Source: JABMMZ01 sp044373665 (lineage in GTDB: Bacteria; Bacteroidota; Bacteroidia; NS11-12g; UBA955). From it: a stretch of DNA of 64,000 nt. The translations under genes were made by a program, and so were the position numbers. Numbering within the stretch: position 1 is the first letter of the stretch; the number at the start of each line of letters is the position of its first letter. The stretch lies in NCBI GenBank assembly GCA_044373665.1, contig JBIPNH010000002.1, forward strand, positions 11,846 to 75,845, written 5' to 3'. The notes below the pieces were generated by a model that was not told the origin of the DNA, ran no database searches, and saw nothing but the letters and a program-made list of their open reading frames with translations. Positions 54,858-63,472 of the stretch are shown here, piece by piece.

Positions 54858-56561
54858 ATGGCATATCGTTGGACAGCTTTCCCCAAATTAAATGATAAAA
54901 AAATTGAACAGCTCGCCCAAGCCATCAATGTTTCTAAACCTATTGCTACTCTCTTAATTCAAAGAGGAATTGAAACTTACGACCAAGCAAAAAAATTCTT
55001 TAATCCCCAATTAACCGATTTATACGACCCCTTCTTGATGAAAGAAATGGATTTGGCTATTGAAAGAATTAACTTGGCATTGGCCTCCAAAGAAAGAATA
55101 ATGGTTTACGGTGATTATGATGTGGATGGAACCACTTCTGTTGCTACCGTTTTCTCCTATTTTAGCAAGTTTACAGACAATATAGAATACTACATTCCCG
55201 ATAGATACAAGGAAGGTTACGGTGTTTCCAAAATCGGAATTGACTATGCCGCAGAAACAGCTGTAAAACTCATTATTGCGCTCGACTGTGGAACCCGTTC
55301 TATCGAACTTATCGATTATGCCAAATCCCTAGGCATAGATTTCATCGTGTGCGACCACCATTTACCCGGTGATGAATTGCCTAAAGCGGTTGCACTCCTA
55401 AATCCCAAACGTGCCGATTGCCCTTATCCTTACAAGGAATTGTCGGGTTGTGGTATCGGATTTAAACTGATTCAAGCCTTTGCCCAAGCCAATGACTATT
55501 CGTTTGATGAGGTTTGTAAATACTTAGATTTAGTCGCTGTTAGTACATGTAGCGATATTGTTGAAATTAAAGACGAAAACAGAGTCTTTGTTTTTCATGG
55601 TCTTAAAAAAATAAACGAAGATCCTTGCATCGGTTTACAAGCCTTACTCCAAAGTTACCAAATCAAAAAAGAATACGAAGTATCGGATATTGTGTTTGGT
55701 ATTGGTCCCAAAATTAATGCAGCAGGAAGAATTGCTGATGCCAAATCATCGGTTAAACTTTTAATCGAAGAAGATTTTCATCAAGCTTTATTGCACGCCA
55801 AAACTTTGGTTGACAATAACACCGAACGCAAGGATATAGACAATGATATCACCAAGGAAGCTCAAGAAATTTTGGAGAAAAGCGTTGAACTAAGAGCCAA
55901 AAAATCGACGGTATTGTACAGTGAAAATTGGCACAAAGGCGTAATAGGTATTGTTGCTTCTAGGTTAATTGAAACGTATTACAAGCCAACCATCATTTTT
56001 AGCGAAGTCAATGGCATGTTAACTGGTTCTGCCAGAAGTGTCAAAGATTTTGATGTTCACGAGGCTATCGGTGCCTGTGGCGACTTGGTTATTCAATATG
56101 GTGGGCATAAATATGCCGCAGGTTTAACAATCAAAAAAGAATCCTTTGTGGCGTTTGCGGAGCGTTTTGAGGAAATTGTAAATAATAACACAACTGAGCA
56201 TTTATTAACGCCCGAAATTGTATTTGACTTGGAAATAGATTTTAAAGATATCAATATGAATTTCTTTAATGTTTTAGACCGTTTTAAACCCCATGGTCCT
56301 GGAAATATGACTCCCGTTTTTAGAACCAATCATATTCAAGATGCAGGGAGTAGAATTGTAAAAGACAAACATCTCAAATTGGGTGCCTATCAATCTGGTG
56401 TTAAAATGGACGGCATAGGTTTTAATTTGAGTCAGGTGTATGATTACATCGAAGAGGGCAATCCTTTTGATGCTTGTTATTCTATAGAAATGAATGAATA
56501 CAAAGGATTTCGTAACTTACAACTTAAAATTAAGGACATCAGAGCTGCTGAATTGTCTTAA
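54858..56561 (+). CDS. recJ: Single-stranded-DNA exonuclease RecJ
   Basis: This 5'-3' exonuclease of the DHH superfamily has 567 residues. DHH motifs are visible: YGDYDVDGTTSVA (about 84), IALDCGTRS (about 138) and VCDHHLPGDE (about 163). The DHHA1 region contains GGHKYAAGL (about 414) and the C-terminal OB-fold segment ends the protein. RecJ acts in RecF-pathway recombination and mismatch repair. The start MAYRWTAFPKL at 54858 is preferred; earlier codons lie over the promoter. lptB follows 18 bases after the stop. Confidence 0.95.
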   Translation: MAYRWTAFPKLNDKKIEQLAQAINVSKPIATLLIQRGIETYDQAKKFFNPQLTDLYDPFLMKEMDLAIERINLALASKERIMVYGDYDVDGTTSVATVFSYFSKFTDNIEYYIPDRYKEGYGVSKIGIDYAAETAVKLIIALDCGTRSIELIDYAKSLGIDFIVCDHHLPGDELPKAVALLNPKRADCPYPYKELSGCGIGFKLIQAFAQANDYSFDEVCKYLDLVAVSTCSDIVEIKDENRVFVFHGLKKINEDPCIGLQALLQSYQIKKEYEVSDIVFGIGPKINAAGRIADAKSSVKLLIEEDFHQALLHAKTLVDNNTERKDIDNDITKEAQEILEKSVELRAKKSTVLYSENWHKGVIGIVASRLIETYYKPTIIFSEVNGMLTGSARSVKDFDVHEAIGACGDLVIQYGGHKYAAGLTIKKESFVAFAERFEEIVNNNTTEHLLTPEIVFDLEIDFKDINMNFFNVLDRFKPHGPGNMTPVFRTNHIQDAGSRIVKDKHLKLGAYQSGVKMDGIGFNLSQVYDYIEEGNPFDACYSIEMNEYKGFRNLQLKIKDIRAAELS

Positions 56562-56579
56562 CTTAAATACTGTTAATCA

Positions 56580-57338
56580 ATGATTTTAAAAGCCAATAAT
56601 CTTGTTAAGCAATACAAACAAAAACGCGTTGTAAATGATGTTTCTATTGATGTAAAGCAAGGCGAAATAGTAGGTTTATTGGGGCCAAATGGTGCCGGCA
56701 AAACCACAACTTTTTACATGACGGTAGGTCTTGTTAAACCAGATGCAGGTCATATTTTTTTGGACGATGAGGAAATTACCAGTTTGCCAATGTATAAACG
56801 TGCGCAAAAAGGGGTGGGTTATCTGCCACAAGAAGCCTCTGTTTACCGAGATTTAACAGTTGAAGACAATATTAAAGCGGTTCTTGAAATGACCAAATTG
56901 AGTAAAAAAGAACAACATGACAAGTTGGAAAGTTTGTTGGATGAATTTAGCTTAAACAGAGTTCGCAATAATTATGGTAAAGTGTTAAGTGGTGGTGAAA
57001 GAAGAAGAACAGAAATAGCAAGAGCGCTGGCTACTGACCCCAAATTTATATTGTTAGATGAGCCCTTTGCAGGTGTCGATCCCATTGCTGTGGAAGATAT
57101 TCAAGGAATCGTTTACAAATTAAAAAACAGGAATATTGGCATTTTAATTACCGACCACAACGTTCAAGAAACCTTAAGTATTACTGACAGGGCTTATCTT
57201 TTGTTTGAAGGTAAATTGCTGAAACAAGGAACTGCCGAAGAGTTGGCCGAAGATGAAATGGTAAGAAAAGTATATTTGGGCAAAAATTTTGTGCTTAGAA
57301 GAGCCGATGTAACACAAGAAAATAACGCAGAAAAGTGA
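56580..57338 (+). CDS. lptB: LPS export ABC ATPase LptB
   Basis: This 252-residue ABC ATPase powers lipopolysaccharide extraction by LptFG. Walker A is GLLGPNGAGKTTTFYM (about 33-48), the signature is LSGGERRRTEIARALA (about 139-154), and Walker B is FILLDEPFAGVDPIAVED (about 159-176). The LptB-specific YLPQEASVYRDLTVEDN (about 81-97) and TDHNVQETLSITDRAYLLFEG are present. It lies in the recJ operon and overlaps pth by four bases. LptE is also in this window; other Lpt genes are not. Confidence 0.95.
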   Translation: MILKANNLVKQYKQKRVVNDVSIDVKQGEIVGLLGPNGAGKTTTFYMTVGLVKPDAGHIFLDDEEITSLPMYKRAQKGVGYLPQEASVYRDLTVEDNIKAVLEMTKLSKKEQHDKLESLLDEFSLNRVRNNYGKVLSGGERRRTEIARALATDPKFILLDEPFAGVDPIAVEDIQGIVYKLKNRNIGILITDHNVQETLSITDRAYLLFEGKLLKQGTAEELAEDEMVRKVYLGKNFVLRRADVTQENNAEK

Positions 57339-57895
57339 AATATTTATTAGTAGGTTTAGGGAACTTAGGTCCACAATACGATAACACTCGACACAATATT
57401 GGTTTCAATGTAATGGATATATTGGCCAAAGATTTACAAATTGAATTTAGTTTACAAAAACTAGCCATAGTAGGAGAGGGTCGTTTAAAAAACAAAGAAG
57501 TTGTGCTAATAAAACCTACAACTTTTATGAATTTAAGTGGTAAAGCGGTTCAATATTACATGCAACTGTATAAAATCCCACTCGATAATATTTTGGTAGT
57601 GACGGATGATTTGGCTTTAGAAGTCGGAACTATTCGTCTTCGCCCTAAGGGCAGTCATGGTGGACACAACGGATTGCGAAATATCGAAGAAGTGTTGCAA
57701 TCTCAACAATATCCTCGTTTGCGATTTGGAATAGGAAGTCAGTTTGATAAGCACAGGCAAGTGGATTTTGTATTAGGAAAATGGAAAGATACCGAACTTC
57801 CTCTCGTAGTGGAAAAAGCGGCACAGTCGGTATTAGCTATTAAATCATTTGTTTTGGAAGGATTAGGACCTGCAATGACCAAGTACAATGGATAA
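57335..57895 (+). CDS. pth: Peptidyl-tRNA hydrolase
   Basis: Pth (186 aa) releases tRNA from peptidyl-tRNA that drops off the ribosome. The catalytic His is in YDNTRHNIGFNV (about 16-27), with KPTTFMNLSGKAV and GSHGGHNGLRNIEEVL (about 106-121) as further signatures. It starts with GTG, which overlaps the lptB stop (GTGA), so translation is coupled. It overlaps the thioesterase by eight bases. Confidence 0.95.
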   Translation: MKYLLVGLGNLGPQYDNTRHNIGFNVMDILAKDLQIEFSLQKLAIVGEGRLKNKEVVLIKPTTFMNLSGKAVQYYMQLYKIPLDNILVVTDDLALEVGTIRLRPKGSHGGHNGLRNIEEVLQSQQYPRLRFGIGSQFDKHRQVDFVLGKWKDTELPLVVEKAAQSVLAIKSFVLEGLGPAMTKYNG

Positions 57896-58289
57896 TATTT
57901 ATAAATTAGATTTTAGCGTTCGTGATTATGAACTCGACTTGCAAGGCATTGTTAATAATGCAGTTTATTTAAACTATTTGGAACATGCTAGACACGAATT
58001 TTTGAAATCGAAAGGACTCGACTTTAACGAATTACACCTGCAAGGGTACGATGCCGTAGTGGTAAGAAGCGAATTGGATTATAAAAAATCATTGAGAAGT
58101 GGCGATGAATTTACGGTCGAAACCTATGTAAGTAGAGAAGGACGACTTAGAATTATTTTTCATCAAACCATACGAAAAAAATCAGACCAATCAGTCGTGA
58201 TTATTGCCCAAATTTTCGCCGCTTGTATTTATAACAATCGCCCTATTGAGCCTTTAATTATTTTAGAAAAATTAGGTCTACTGGCTTAA
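57888..58289 (+). CDS. Hotdog-fold acyl-CoA thioesterase
   Basis: This single hotdog domain of 133 residues is of the 4-hydroxybenzoyl-CoA thioesterase/YbgC type. The active-site segment is VRDYELDLQGIVNNAVYLNYLEHARHEFL, where Asp and the Asn-Asn pair occupy the usual D-x-x-G-x-V-xx-xxY-xxxxE-xAR pattern. The preferred acyl-CoA is unknown. It overlaps pth, and its TAA stop overlaps the thiL stop on the other strand (shared TTAA). Confidence 0.88.
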   Translation: MDNIYKLDFSVRDYELDLQGIVNNAVYLNYLEHARHEFLKSKGLDFNELHLQGYDAVVVRSELDYKKSLRSGDEFTVETYVSREGRLRIIFHQTIRKKSDQSVVIIAQIFAACIYNNRPIEPLIILEKLGLLA

Positions 58290-59320
58290 AAGCTTTTCCA
58301 GCCTTGAGCGCTTAGTTTGTGCTTAATGTTAGATTTACTAATCATGTGAATGCCTTCTTGATGAGCCACTGCATGTCCAATAATACTGATTTCCATAGTG
58401 CCTTTTATTTTTTCGTAATCAGTTTGCGAAATTGTAAACAGTAATTCATAATCTTCACCACCGTTTAACATCGCCACAGTAGGGTCAAGTCCAAAATCAA
58501 TAGCTCTTTGGTAGGCGATAGGGTCGATAGGAAGTTTGTCTTCGTAAATGGTAAACCCAACATGACTGGCTTCGGACAAATGATGCATTTCAGAAGCTAA
58601 GCCATCGCTGATATCAATCATGGCGGTAGGTTGAATTTCGAGTTGTTCCAAAAGTTTGACGATGTCTATGCGTGCTTCTGGTTTTAATTGACGTTGAATG
58701 ATGTAATCATTCCCTTCCAAATCAGGTTGAAAATCGGGTTTTTCAAGATAAATTCTTTTCTCGCGTTCAAGGACGTGTAACCCCAAATAAGCTGCACCCA
58801 AATCGCCTGAAACAACCAATAAATCTCCTTCTTTTACCCCGTTTCTGTATGCTACACTCGACTTAGAAACTTGGCCAAATACGGTAATATTAACCACCAA
58901 TCCTTTGGATATAGAAGTGGTGTCACCACCCACCAAATCAATTTGGTAAGCTTCGCAAGCTGCCATTAGTCCAATGTATAATTCTTCAATGGCTTCCAAT
59001 GAAAACTTACTACTCACGGCAATACTTACCACAATATGGGTTGCTTTGCCGTTCATGGCAGCTATGTCGCTAACGTTAGCAACAACTGCTTTGTAACCCA
59101 AATGTTTCAAAGGCGTGTACATTAAATCAAAATGAGAACCCTCTACCAACATATCAGTTGAAATCAGTTGATAAGCATCCCCTAAGTCAATAACAGCAGC
59201 ATCGTCTCCAACCCCTTTTACAGTGGAATGGTGATGGATTTTAATGTCTTTTGTTAAATGTTTTATTAAACCAAATTCACCTAATTGATTCAGTTCTGTT
59301 CGCCCTTTATTTTCAAACAT
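58286..59320 (-). CDS. thiL: Thiamine-monophosphate kinase ThiL
   Basis: ThiL (344 aa) phosphorylates thiamine monophosphate to the diphosphate cofactor needed by, among others, the E1 enzyme in this window. Motifs are GVGDDAAVID (about 38), STDMLVEGSHFDL (about 55), VGGDTTSISKG (about 135), DISDGLASEMHHL (about 235) and GGEDYELLFT (about 285). The start at 59320 (MFENKGRTEL) is fixed by a -7 box 9 bases upstream; the frame is open four codons further, into the promoter. Confidence 0.94.
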   Translation of the reverse strand: MFENKGRTELNQLGEFGLIKHLTKDIKIHHHSTVKGVGDDAAVIDLGDAYQLISTDMLVEGSHFDLMYTPLKHLGYKAVVANVSDIAAMNGKATHIVVSIAVSSKFSLEAIEELYIGLMAACEAYQIDLVGGDTTSISKGLVVNITVFGQVSKSSVAYRNGVKEGDLLVVSGDLGAAYLGLHVLEREKRIYLEKPDFQPDLEGNDYIIQRQLKPEARIDIVKLLEQLEIQPTAMIDISDGLASEMHHLSEASHVGFTIYEDKLPIDPIAYQRAIDFGLDPTVAMLNGGEDYELLFTISQTDYEKIKGTMEISIIGHAVAHQEGIHMISKSNIKHKLSAQGWKSF

Positions 59321-59329
59321 AAGAAGGTG

Positions 59330-59337
59330 CAAAGTTA
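59330..59337 (-). promoter_or_regulatory. Bacteroidota -7 box for thiL
   Basis: Minus-strand TAACTTTG matches TAnnTTTG and ends 9 bases before the ATG at 59320. Confidence 0.6.
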
Positions 59338-59446
59338 AGGCATATTCATGTAAATTAGATATCGCATGGACGTATTCAAAAAATTAATAGAATTAAAACA
59401 TAATAAAATGCTATTTTTTTATGAAATTCGCGCCACATAATTAACC

Positions 59447-60103
59447 ATGAAGAAAATTCTAAATTTCTATATATTATACCGTTTACAAGTTGTCGCCTTG
59501 ATTATTGTATTGGGCGTAGTTTCACATATTTGGGGTGACCCTATTTTAGCGTGGATACTTTACTTTTTAGCATTATTGTCTTTAGCATTACATTTTACTA
59601 TCGGTACCATGCGTTTGGTAAAAGACGCTGTTGAAGAAGGGAATGTGGACGATGCACTGATGTATATCAAAAAAATTAAGTACCCTAAATTACTCATAAA
59701 ACCAATTCGTTCGGCTTATTACATGTTGCAAAGTACATTGAATATGGCAGGTAATGATTTGCAAAGTGCCGAAGACAATATCAGAAAAAGTTTAAGTACT
59801 AAGTCGAGCTTAACAGGCGATATGAAAGGCACTAATTTAATGCAATTAGGATTCATTCAGTTGCGCCAAGGAAAAACCAAAGAGGCTCGATTAACTTTAG
59901 TCCAAGCAGTAAAAGCAGGCATTCCAGACAAAGAAGGTTTGGCAAGTGTTTATTTGCAACTGTGTTCTTTGGAAATCCAACGTTACCAAAACAAAGCAGG
60001 TAAAGAATATTTCAGAAAAGCCAAAGCGCTAAACCCTAAAGGCAAAGAAGTAGTAGAACAAATCAAGTTGATGGAAAAAAACATCGCTAGGATTCCGGGA
60101 TAG
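59447..60103 (+). CDS. Membrane-anchored TPR protein
   Basis: This 218-residue protein has two adjacent membrane helices at the N-terminus (about 8-30 and 33-56). About three TPR-like helical pairs (about 60-215) follow, including SAEDNIRKSLSTKS, LMQLGFIQLRQGKTKEARLTLVQAV and KEYFRKAKALNPKGKEVVEQ. Such proteins act as scaffolds; no partner is evident. GAAATTCG (59423-59430), a looser -7 variant, lies upstream. The gene converges on dnaK, with a terminator between. Confidence 0.8.
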   Translation: MKKILNFYILYRLQVVALIIVLGVVSHIWGDPILAWILYFLALLSLALHFTIGTMRLVKDAVEEGNVDDALMYIKKIKYPKLLIKPIRSAYYMLQSTLNMAGNDLQSAEDNIRKSLSTKSSLTGDMKGTNLMQLGFIQLRQGKTKEARLTLVQAVKAGIPDKEGLASVYLQLCSLEIQRYQNKAGKEYFRKAKALNPKGKEVVEQIKLMEKNIARIPG

Positions 60104-60107
60104 ACTC

Positions 60108-60275
60108 TTATTTCAAATAAATAGTGATTGGATTGGCATATCCAGAAAACAATGGGTTCACGATTTTAATGCTATCTATTAAGATCATATCACCAGATTT
60201 TAAAATGGTTTTAAAATAGTCCTTTCTGTGTGATATAAAATTGATATTATTAAACCTAGACCAAAAATGGCACAT
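60108..60275 (-). pseudogene. Possible remnant of a GldM-C-like domain gene
   Basis: The minus strand can encode about 55 residues starting at the ATG at 60275. The segment SHRKDYFKTILKSGDMILID, followed by SIKIV and ending NPITIYLK, resembles the last strands of the GldM C-terminal domain, where a SGDxIxxxxI strand is followed by a PIxIxxK strand. It has no signal peptide or promoter and sits directly behind the dnaK terminator, so it may be the tail of a lost gene. The match is short and made by eye. Confidence 0.3.
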
Positions 60276-60278
60276 AAA

Positions 60279-60308
60279 AAAAGCCCTGAATATTATTTCA
60301 GGGCTTTT
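60279..60308 (-). terminator. Rho-independent terminator after dnaK
   Basis: A 12-bp perfect stem (AAAAGCCCTGAA / TTCAGGGCTTTT) with the loop TATTAT. Read on the minus strand the stem ends in a run of T. It lies 22 bases beyond the dnaK stop. Confidence 0.9.
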
Positions 60309-60330
60309 CAATGTATATAATCTTAAAAAG

Positions 60331-62232
60331 TTATTTCACTTCTTCGAAACTTACATCTTCAACATCATTAGATTGTGAGTTGTCGCTGTTTGGAGTTTCG
60401 TTTTGAGGCGTTCCTTGTTGACCTTCTTGTTGTGCAGCATACAAGTCTTGACTTGCAGCTTCCCAAGCTTTGTTGAGGGCTTCTGAAGCGCTGTCGCATG
60501 AAGCTACATCTCTGCTTTCGTAAGCTGCTTTCAATTGAGTTAAAGCGTCTTCTATTGCTTGTTTTTTGTCAGCAGGAAGTTTGTCGCCATAATCTTTAAT
60601 GTTTTTTTCTGAAGTAAAGATTAATGTATCAGCAGCGTTTAGTTTTTCAACTTCTTCTTTTGCTTTTTGGTCCGCTTCAGCATTTGCCTCTGCTTCTTTT
60701 TTCATTTTCTCTATTTCTTCTTTGCTCAACCCAGATGAACTTTCAATTCTGATTTTTTGTTCTTTGCCAGTTCCTTTGTCTTTAGCACTAACATTTAAGA
60801 TACCGTTAGCATCAATATCAAAAGTAACTTCAATTTGAGGAACACCTCTTGGTGCTGATGGAATACCATCCAAATTAAACATACCAATGGTTCTGTTGTC
60901 TTTTGCCATAGGGCGCTCACCTTGTAATACGTGCATTTGTACACTTGGTTGATTGTCACTTGCAGTACTGAATGTTTCACTTTTTTTGGTTGGAATAGTT
61001 GTGTTTGACTCAATTAATTTGGTCATTACACCACCATAAGTTTCAATACCTAAGCTTAAAGGCGTAACATCTAGCAACAATACATCTTTTACTTCACCAG
61101 TTAATACACCACCTTGAATAGCTGCACCTAAAGCAACAACCTCGTCAGGATTTACTCCTTTTGAAGGTGTTTTGCCAAAGAATTTCTCTACAGCTGCTTG
61201 AACCGCAGGAATACGTGTGCTACCACCTACTAATATTACTTCTTGAATATCATTAACAGTTAATCCAGCATTTTTAAGGGCCGATTTACATGGAGCAATT
61301 GTTCTTTGAACTAAATCATCAACCAATTGTTCGAATTTTGCTTTAGACAATGATCTTACCAAGTGTTTTGGAATACCATCTACCGGCATAATGTATGGCA
61401 AGTTAATTTCTGTTGAAGTGGTGCTTGACAATTCAATTTTTGCTTTTTCAGCTGATTCTTTCAAACGTTGTAATGCCATTGGATCTTTGCTTATGTCTAA
61501 GCCTCCGTTTTCATCTTTAAACTCTTGAACTAACCAATCAATAATTTTTTGGTCAAAATCATCACCACCTAAGTGAGTGTCACCATCTGTCGCTTTTACT
61601 TCAAATACGCCATCACCTAATTCTAATACTGATACGTCATGTGTTCCTCCACCGCAGTCGAAAACCACAATTTTCATTTCAGCATTTTTCTTGTCTAATC
61701 CGTAAGCCAAAGCAGCGGCAGTTGGTTCGTTGATAATACGTCTAACTGTTAAACCAGCAATTTCACCAGCTTCTTTAGTAGCCTGACGTTGTGCATCATT
61801 AAAATAGGCAGGAACTGTAATTACAGCTTCTTTTACTTCAGTTCCTAAGTAATCTTCTGCTGTTTTTTTCATTTTTTGCAAAATCATTGCACTGATTTCT
61901 TGAGGAGTGTAAAGTCTGTCATCTATTTTTACACGTGGTGTGTTGTTGTCACCTTTTACTACCTCGTAAGGCACTCTACCTGTTTCTGCTACAACTTGGT
62001 CGAAGTTGTTACCCATAAAACGTTTGATAGAGAATATAGTGTTACGTGGATTGGTAATAGCCTGACGTTTTGCAGGGTCACCAATTTTACGCTCACCATC
62101 TTTCATAAATCCCACTACTGAAGGGGTAGTGCGTTTTCCTTCACTGTTGGCTATTACAACAGGCTCGTTTCCTTCCATTACGGAAACACAACTGTTTGTG
62201 GTTCCTAAGTCAATTCCAATTATTTTACTCAT
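60331..62232 (-). CDS. dnaK: Molecular chaperone DnaK (Hsp70)
   Basis: DnaK (633 aa) binds exposed hydrophobic peptides in an ATP-driven cycle with DnaJ and GrpE. The ATPase domain opens MSKIIGIDLGTTNSCVSVMEG, with FDCGGGTHDVSVLELGDG and VGGSTRIPAVQ as further nucleotide-site motifs. The linker DVLLLDVTPLSLGIET (about 385-400) leads into the peptide-binding domain and the lid. The tail ends in the acidic VEDVSFEEVK. The start at 62232 matches the family; the frame is open 14 codons further. No exact TAnnTTTG box lies before it. dnaJ and grpE are not adjacent. Confidence 0.97.
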   Translation of the reverse strand: MSKIIGIDLGTTNSCVSVMEGNEPVVIANSEGKRTTPSVVGFMKDGERKIGDPAKRQAITNPRNTIFSIKRFMGNNFDQVVAETGRVPYEVVKGDNNTPRVKIDDRLYTPQEISAMILQKMKKTAEDYLGTEVKEAVITVPAYFNDAQRQATKEAGEIAGLTVRRIINEPTAAALAYGLDKKNAEMKIVVFDCGGGTHDVSVLELGDGVFEVKATDGDTHLGGDDFDQKIIDWLVQEFKDENGGLDISKDPMALQRLKESAEKAKIELSSTTSTEINLPYIMPVDGIPKHLVRSLSKAKFEQLVDDLVQRTIAPCKSALKNAGLTVNDIQEVILVGGSTRIPAVQAAVEKFFGKTPSKGVNPDEVVALGAAIQGGVLTGEVKDVLLLDVTPLSLGIETYGGVMTKLIESNTTIPTKKSETFSTASDNQPSVQMHVLQGERPMAKDNRTIGMFNLDGIPSAPRGVPQIEVTFDIDANGILNVSAKDKGTGKEQKIRIESSSGLSKEEIEKMKKEAEANAEADQKAKEEVEKLNAADTLIFTSEKNIKDYGDKLPADKKQAIEDALTQLKAAYESRDVASCDSASEALNKAWEAASQDLYAAQQEGQQGTPQNETPNSDNSQSNDVEDVSFEEVK

Positions 62233-62299
62233 AAAAATTATTTTTTTCGTCTTTTTATAGTGTGTTTGTTTCAAATAAAATGCCAGTCCACTTTCTATG

Positions 62300-62360
62300 A
62301 CAAAAGTTCAACTCTTGTACAAAAGTGACTTCTTTTCTGTCACAAAAAGTGTCAAAAAGT
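62300..62360. repeat. Four ACAAAAGT-like repeats upstream of dnaK
   Basis: ACAAAAGT occurs at 62300 and 62319, ACAAAAAGT at 62342 and TCAAAAAGT at 62352, all in the same direction. GTGAC and GTCAC (62325-62329 and 62339-62343) form a short inverted repeat with a 9-base gap, the spacing of a CIRCE element but not its sequence. They may be control sites for dnaK. Confidence 0.4.
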
Positions 62361-62397
62361 CCTTTAATTGAAGAATGAAAGAGGTTTTTACAAAGGC

Positions 62398-63429
62398 TTA
62401 TCTTACGAATCCAAGCTGCCTATAGTCGTTGCTATTTGCAACTAATCCTCTGGTAGTACTTGATAATGCAATTCGGTCCAAAAATATGGAAAATCTAGAA
62501 CCAAAAATACCAATACCATTTTGGATATTGCTGTACTCTGCTTGTTTTTGTACAATTCCTATTGAGGGTGACGAAGATTGTATGTAATTGTCTATTTCGA
62601 TATTGCCACCTACTATTTCCATACTACATGGTAAAAATTCTCTGTAAACACTTGCATCTACTTTTATGTCATTAAGAAGTACATTGTAAAAACTAATGCC
62701 CGGAATGATTGAAGTAATTTGCTCGTTTCCTTTGTCTGCTGTGGTGCGGTAAGATCTCAATATTTTCCATTTAATTGTTTTAAACGCCTTTATATTGGTG
62801 TCGGCTTTGTTAATCTCCACATAGTTGATGTTAAAAAAAGCATCGAATACCTTGCCGTTTAATGGAGACAAAAATCTTAATTGCACATTGGCATTGGTCG
62901 GGAAATTAATGGACCTAGGAATTAATGGATTAGGTGATATGGGCGATTGGATAAAAAAGTCTCTTACAATGTTAGTGCTTGCACTTATTTTTTTCTTTGA
63001 AGTGGGAAGTACAAACTCTATGCGATAACTGTAGTTTTGATTTTGGTTGAAAGGGTTTCTAGGATAAATACGATCATTCGTTGCGTATAAATAATTGGGA
63101 GCATTGGCGAAATAACCACTGTCTTTGGGTAAGTTACTCACTTTGTATAATGGGATTCTTCGGCCGGTTTCTTGTTCAATAATAAATGGAGTAAGGGAGT
63201 CGAAAAAGAGTGAATCTGAAATTTTGGCAACATCAGAAGCTTTGGCATTTGGGTTGGTAAAAACTTTGTTGATTTTGATGTATTGTGTCGCTTGTGAGGG
63301 ATCCAAAATACCATAAACAGAAGCGTTTTCTTCGTAATCTGATAAAACATCCAAATCATTTTCGCAACTGTTAAGTAGCAGAATTACAGTGGTAAGGAAC
63401 AAAAAATTAAAACACACGTTCTTTGTCAT
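62398..63429 (-). CDS. DUF4249-like outer-membrane lipoprotein
   Basis: This 343-residue lipoprotein has a signal peptide ending in a lipobox (LLLNSC, Cys at about 22). The mature part opens ENDLDVLSDYEENASVYGILDPSQATQYIKINKVF, a beta-rich region like the start of DUF4249 lipoproteins, which often accompany TonB-dependent or other envelope proteins. Substrate and partner are unknown. The start lies 43 bases from the divergent secreted-protein gene at 63473. Confidence 0.75.
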   Translation of the reverse strand: MTKNVCFNFLFLTTVILLLNSCENDLDVLSDYEENASVYGILDPSQATQYIKINKVFTNPNAKASDVAKISDSLFFDSLTPFIIEQETGRRIPLYKVSNLPKDSGYFANAPNYLYATNDRIYPRNPFNQNQNYSYRIEFVLPTSKKKISASTNIVRDFFIQSPISPNPLIPRSINFPTNANVQLRFLSPLNGKVFDAFFNINYVEINKADTNIKAFKTIKWKILRSYRTTADKGNEQITSIIPGISFYNVLLNDIKVDASVYREFLPCSMEIVGGNIEIDNYIQSSSPSIGIVQKQAEYSNIQNGIGIFGSRFSIFLDRIALSSTTRGLVANSNDYRQLGFVR

Positions 63430-63438
63430 AAATAATAT

Positions 63439-63446
63439 TAACTTTG
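63439..63446 (+). promoter_or_regulatory. Bacteroidota -7 box for the secreted protein at the right edge
   Basis: TAACTTTG matches TAnnTTTG, 26 bases before the ATG at 63473. Confidence 0.55.
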
Positions 63447-63472
63447 CTTTTTTAAATTAAGCAAGTGCAAAG

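Noticed and set aside
62325..62343. CIRCE/HrcA element before dnaK
   Set aside because: Only the 9-base gap fits; the arms GTGAC/GTCAC do not match TTAGCACTC/GAGTGCTAA.
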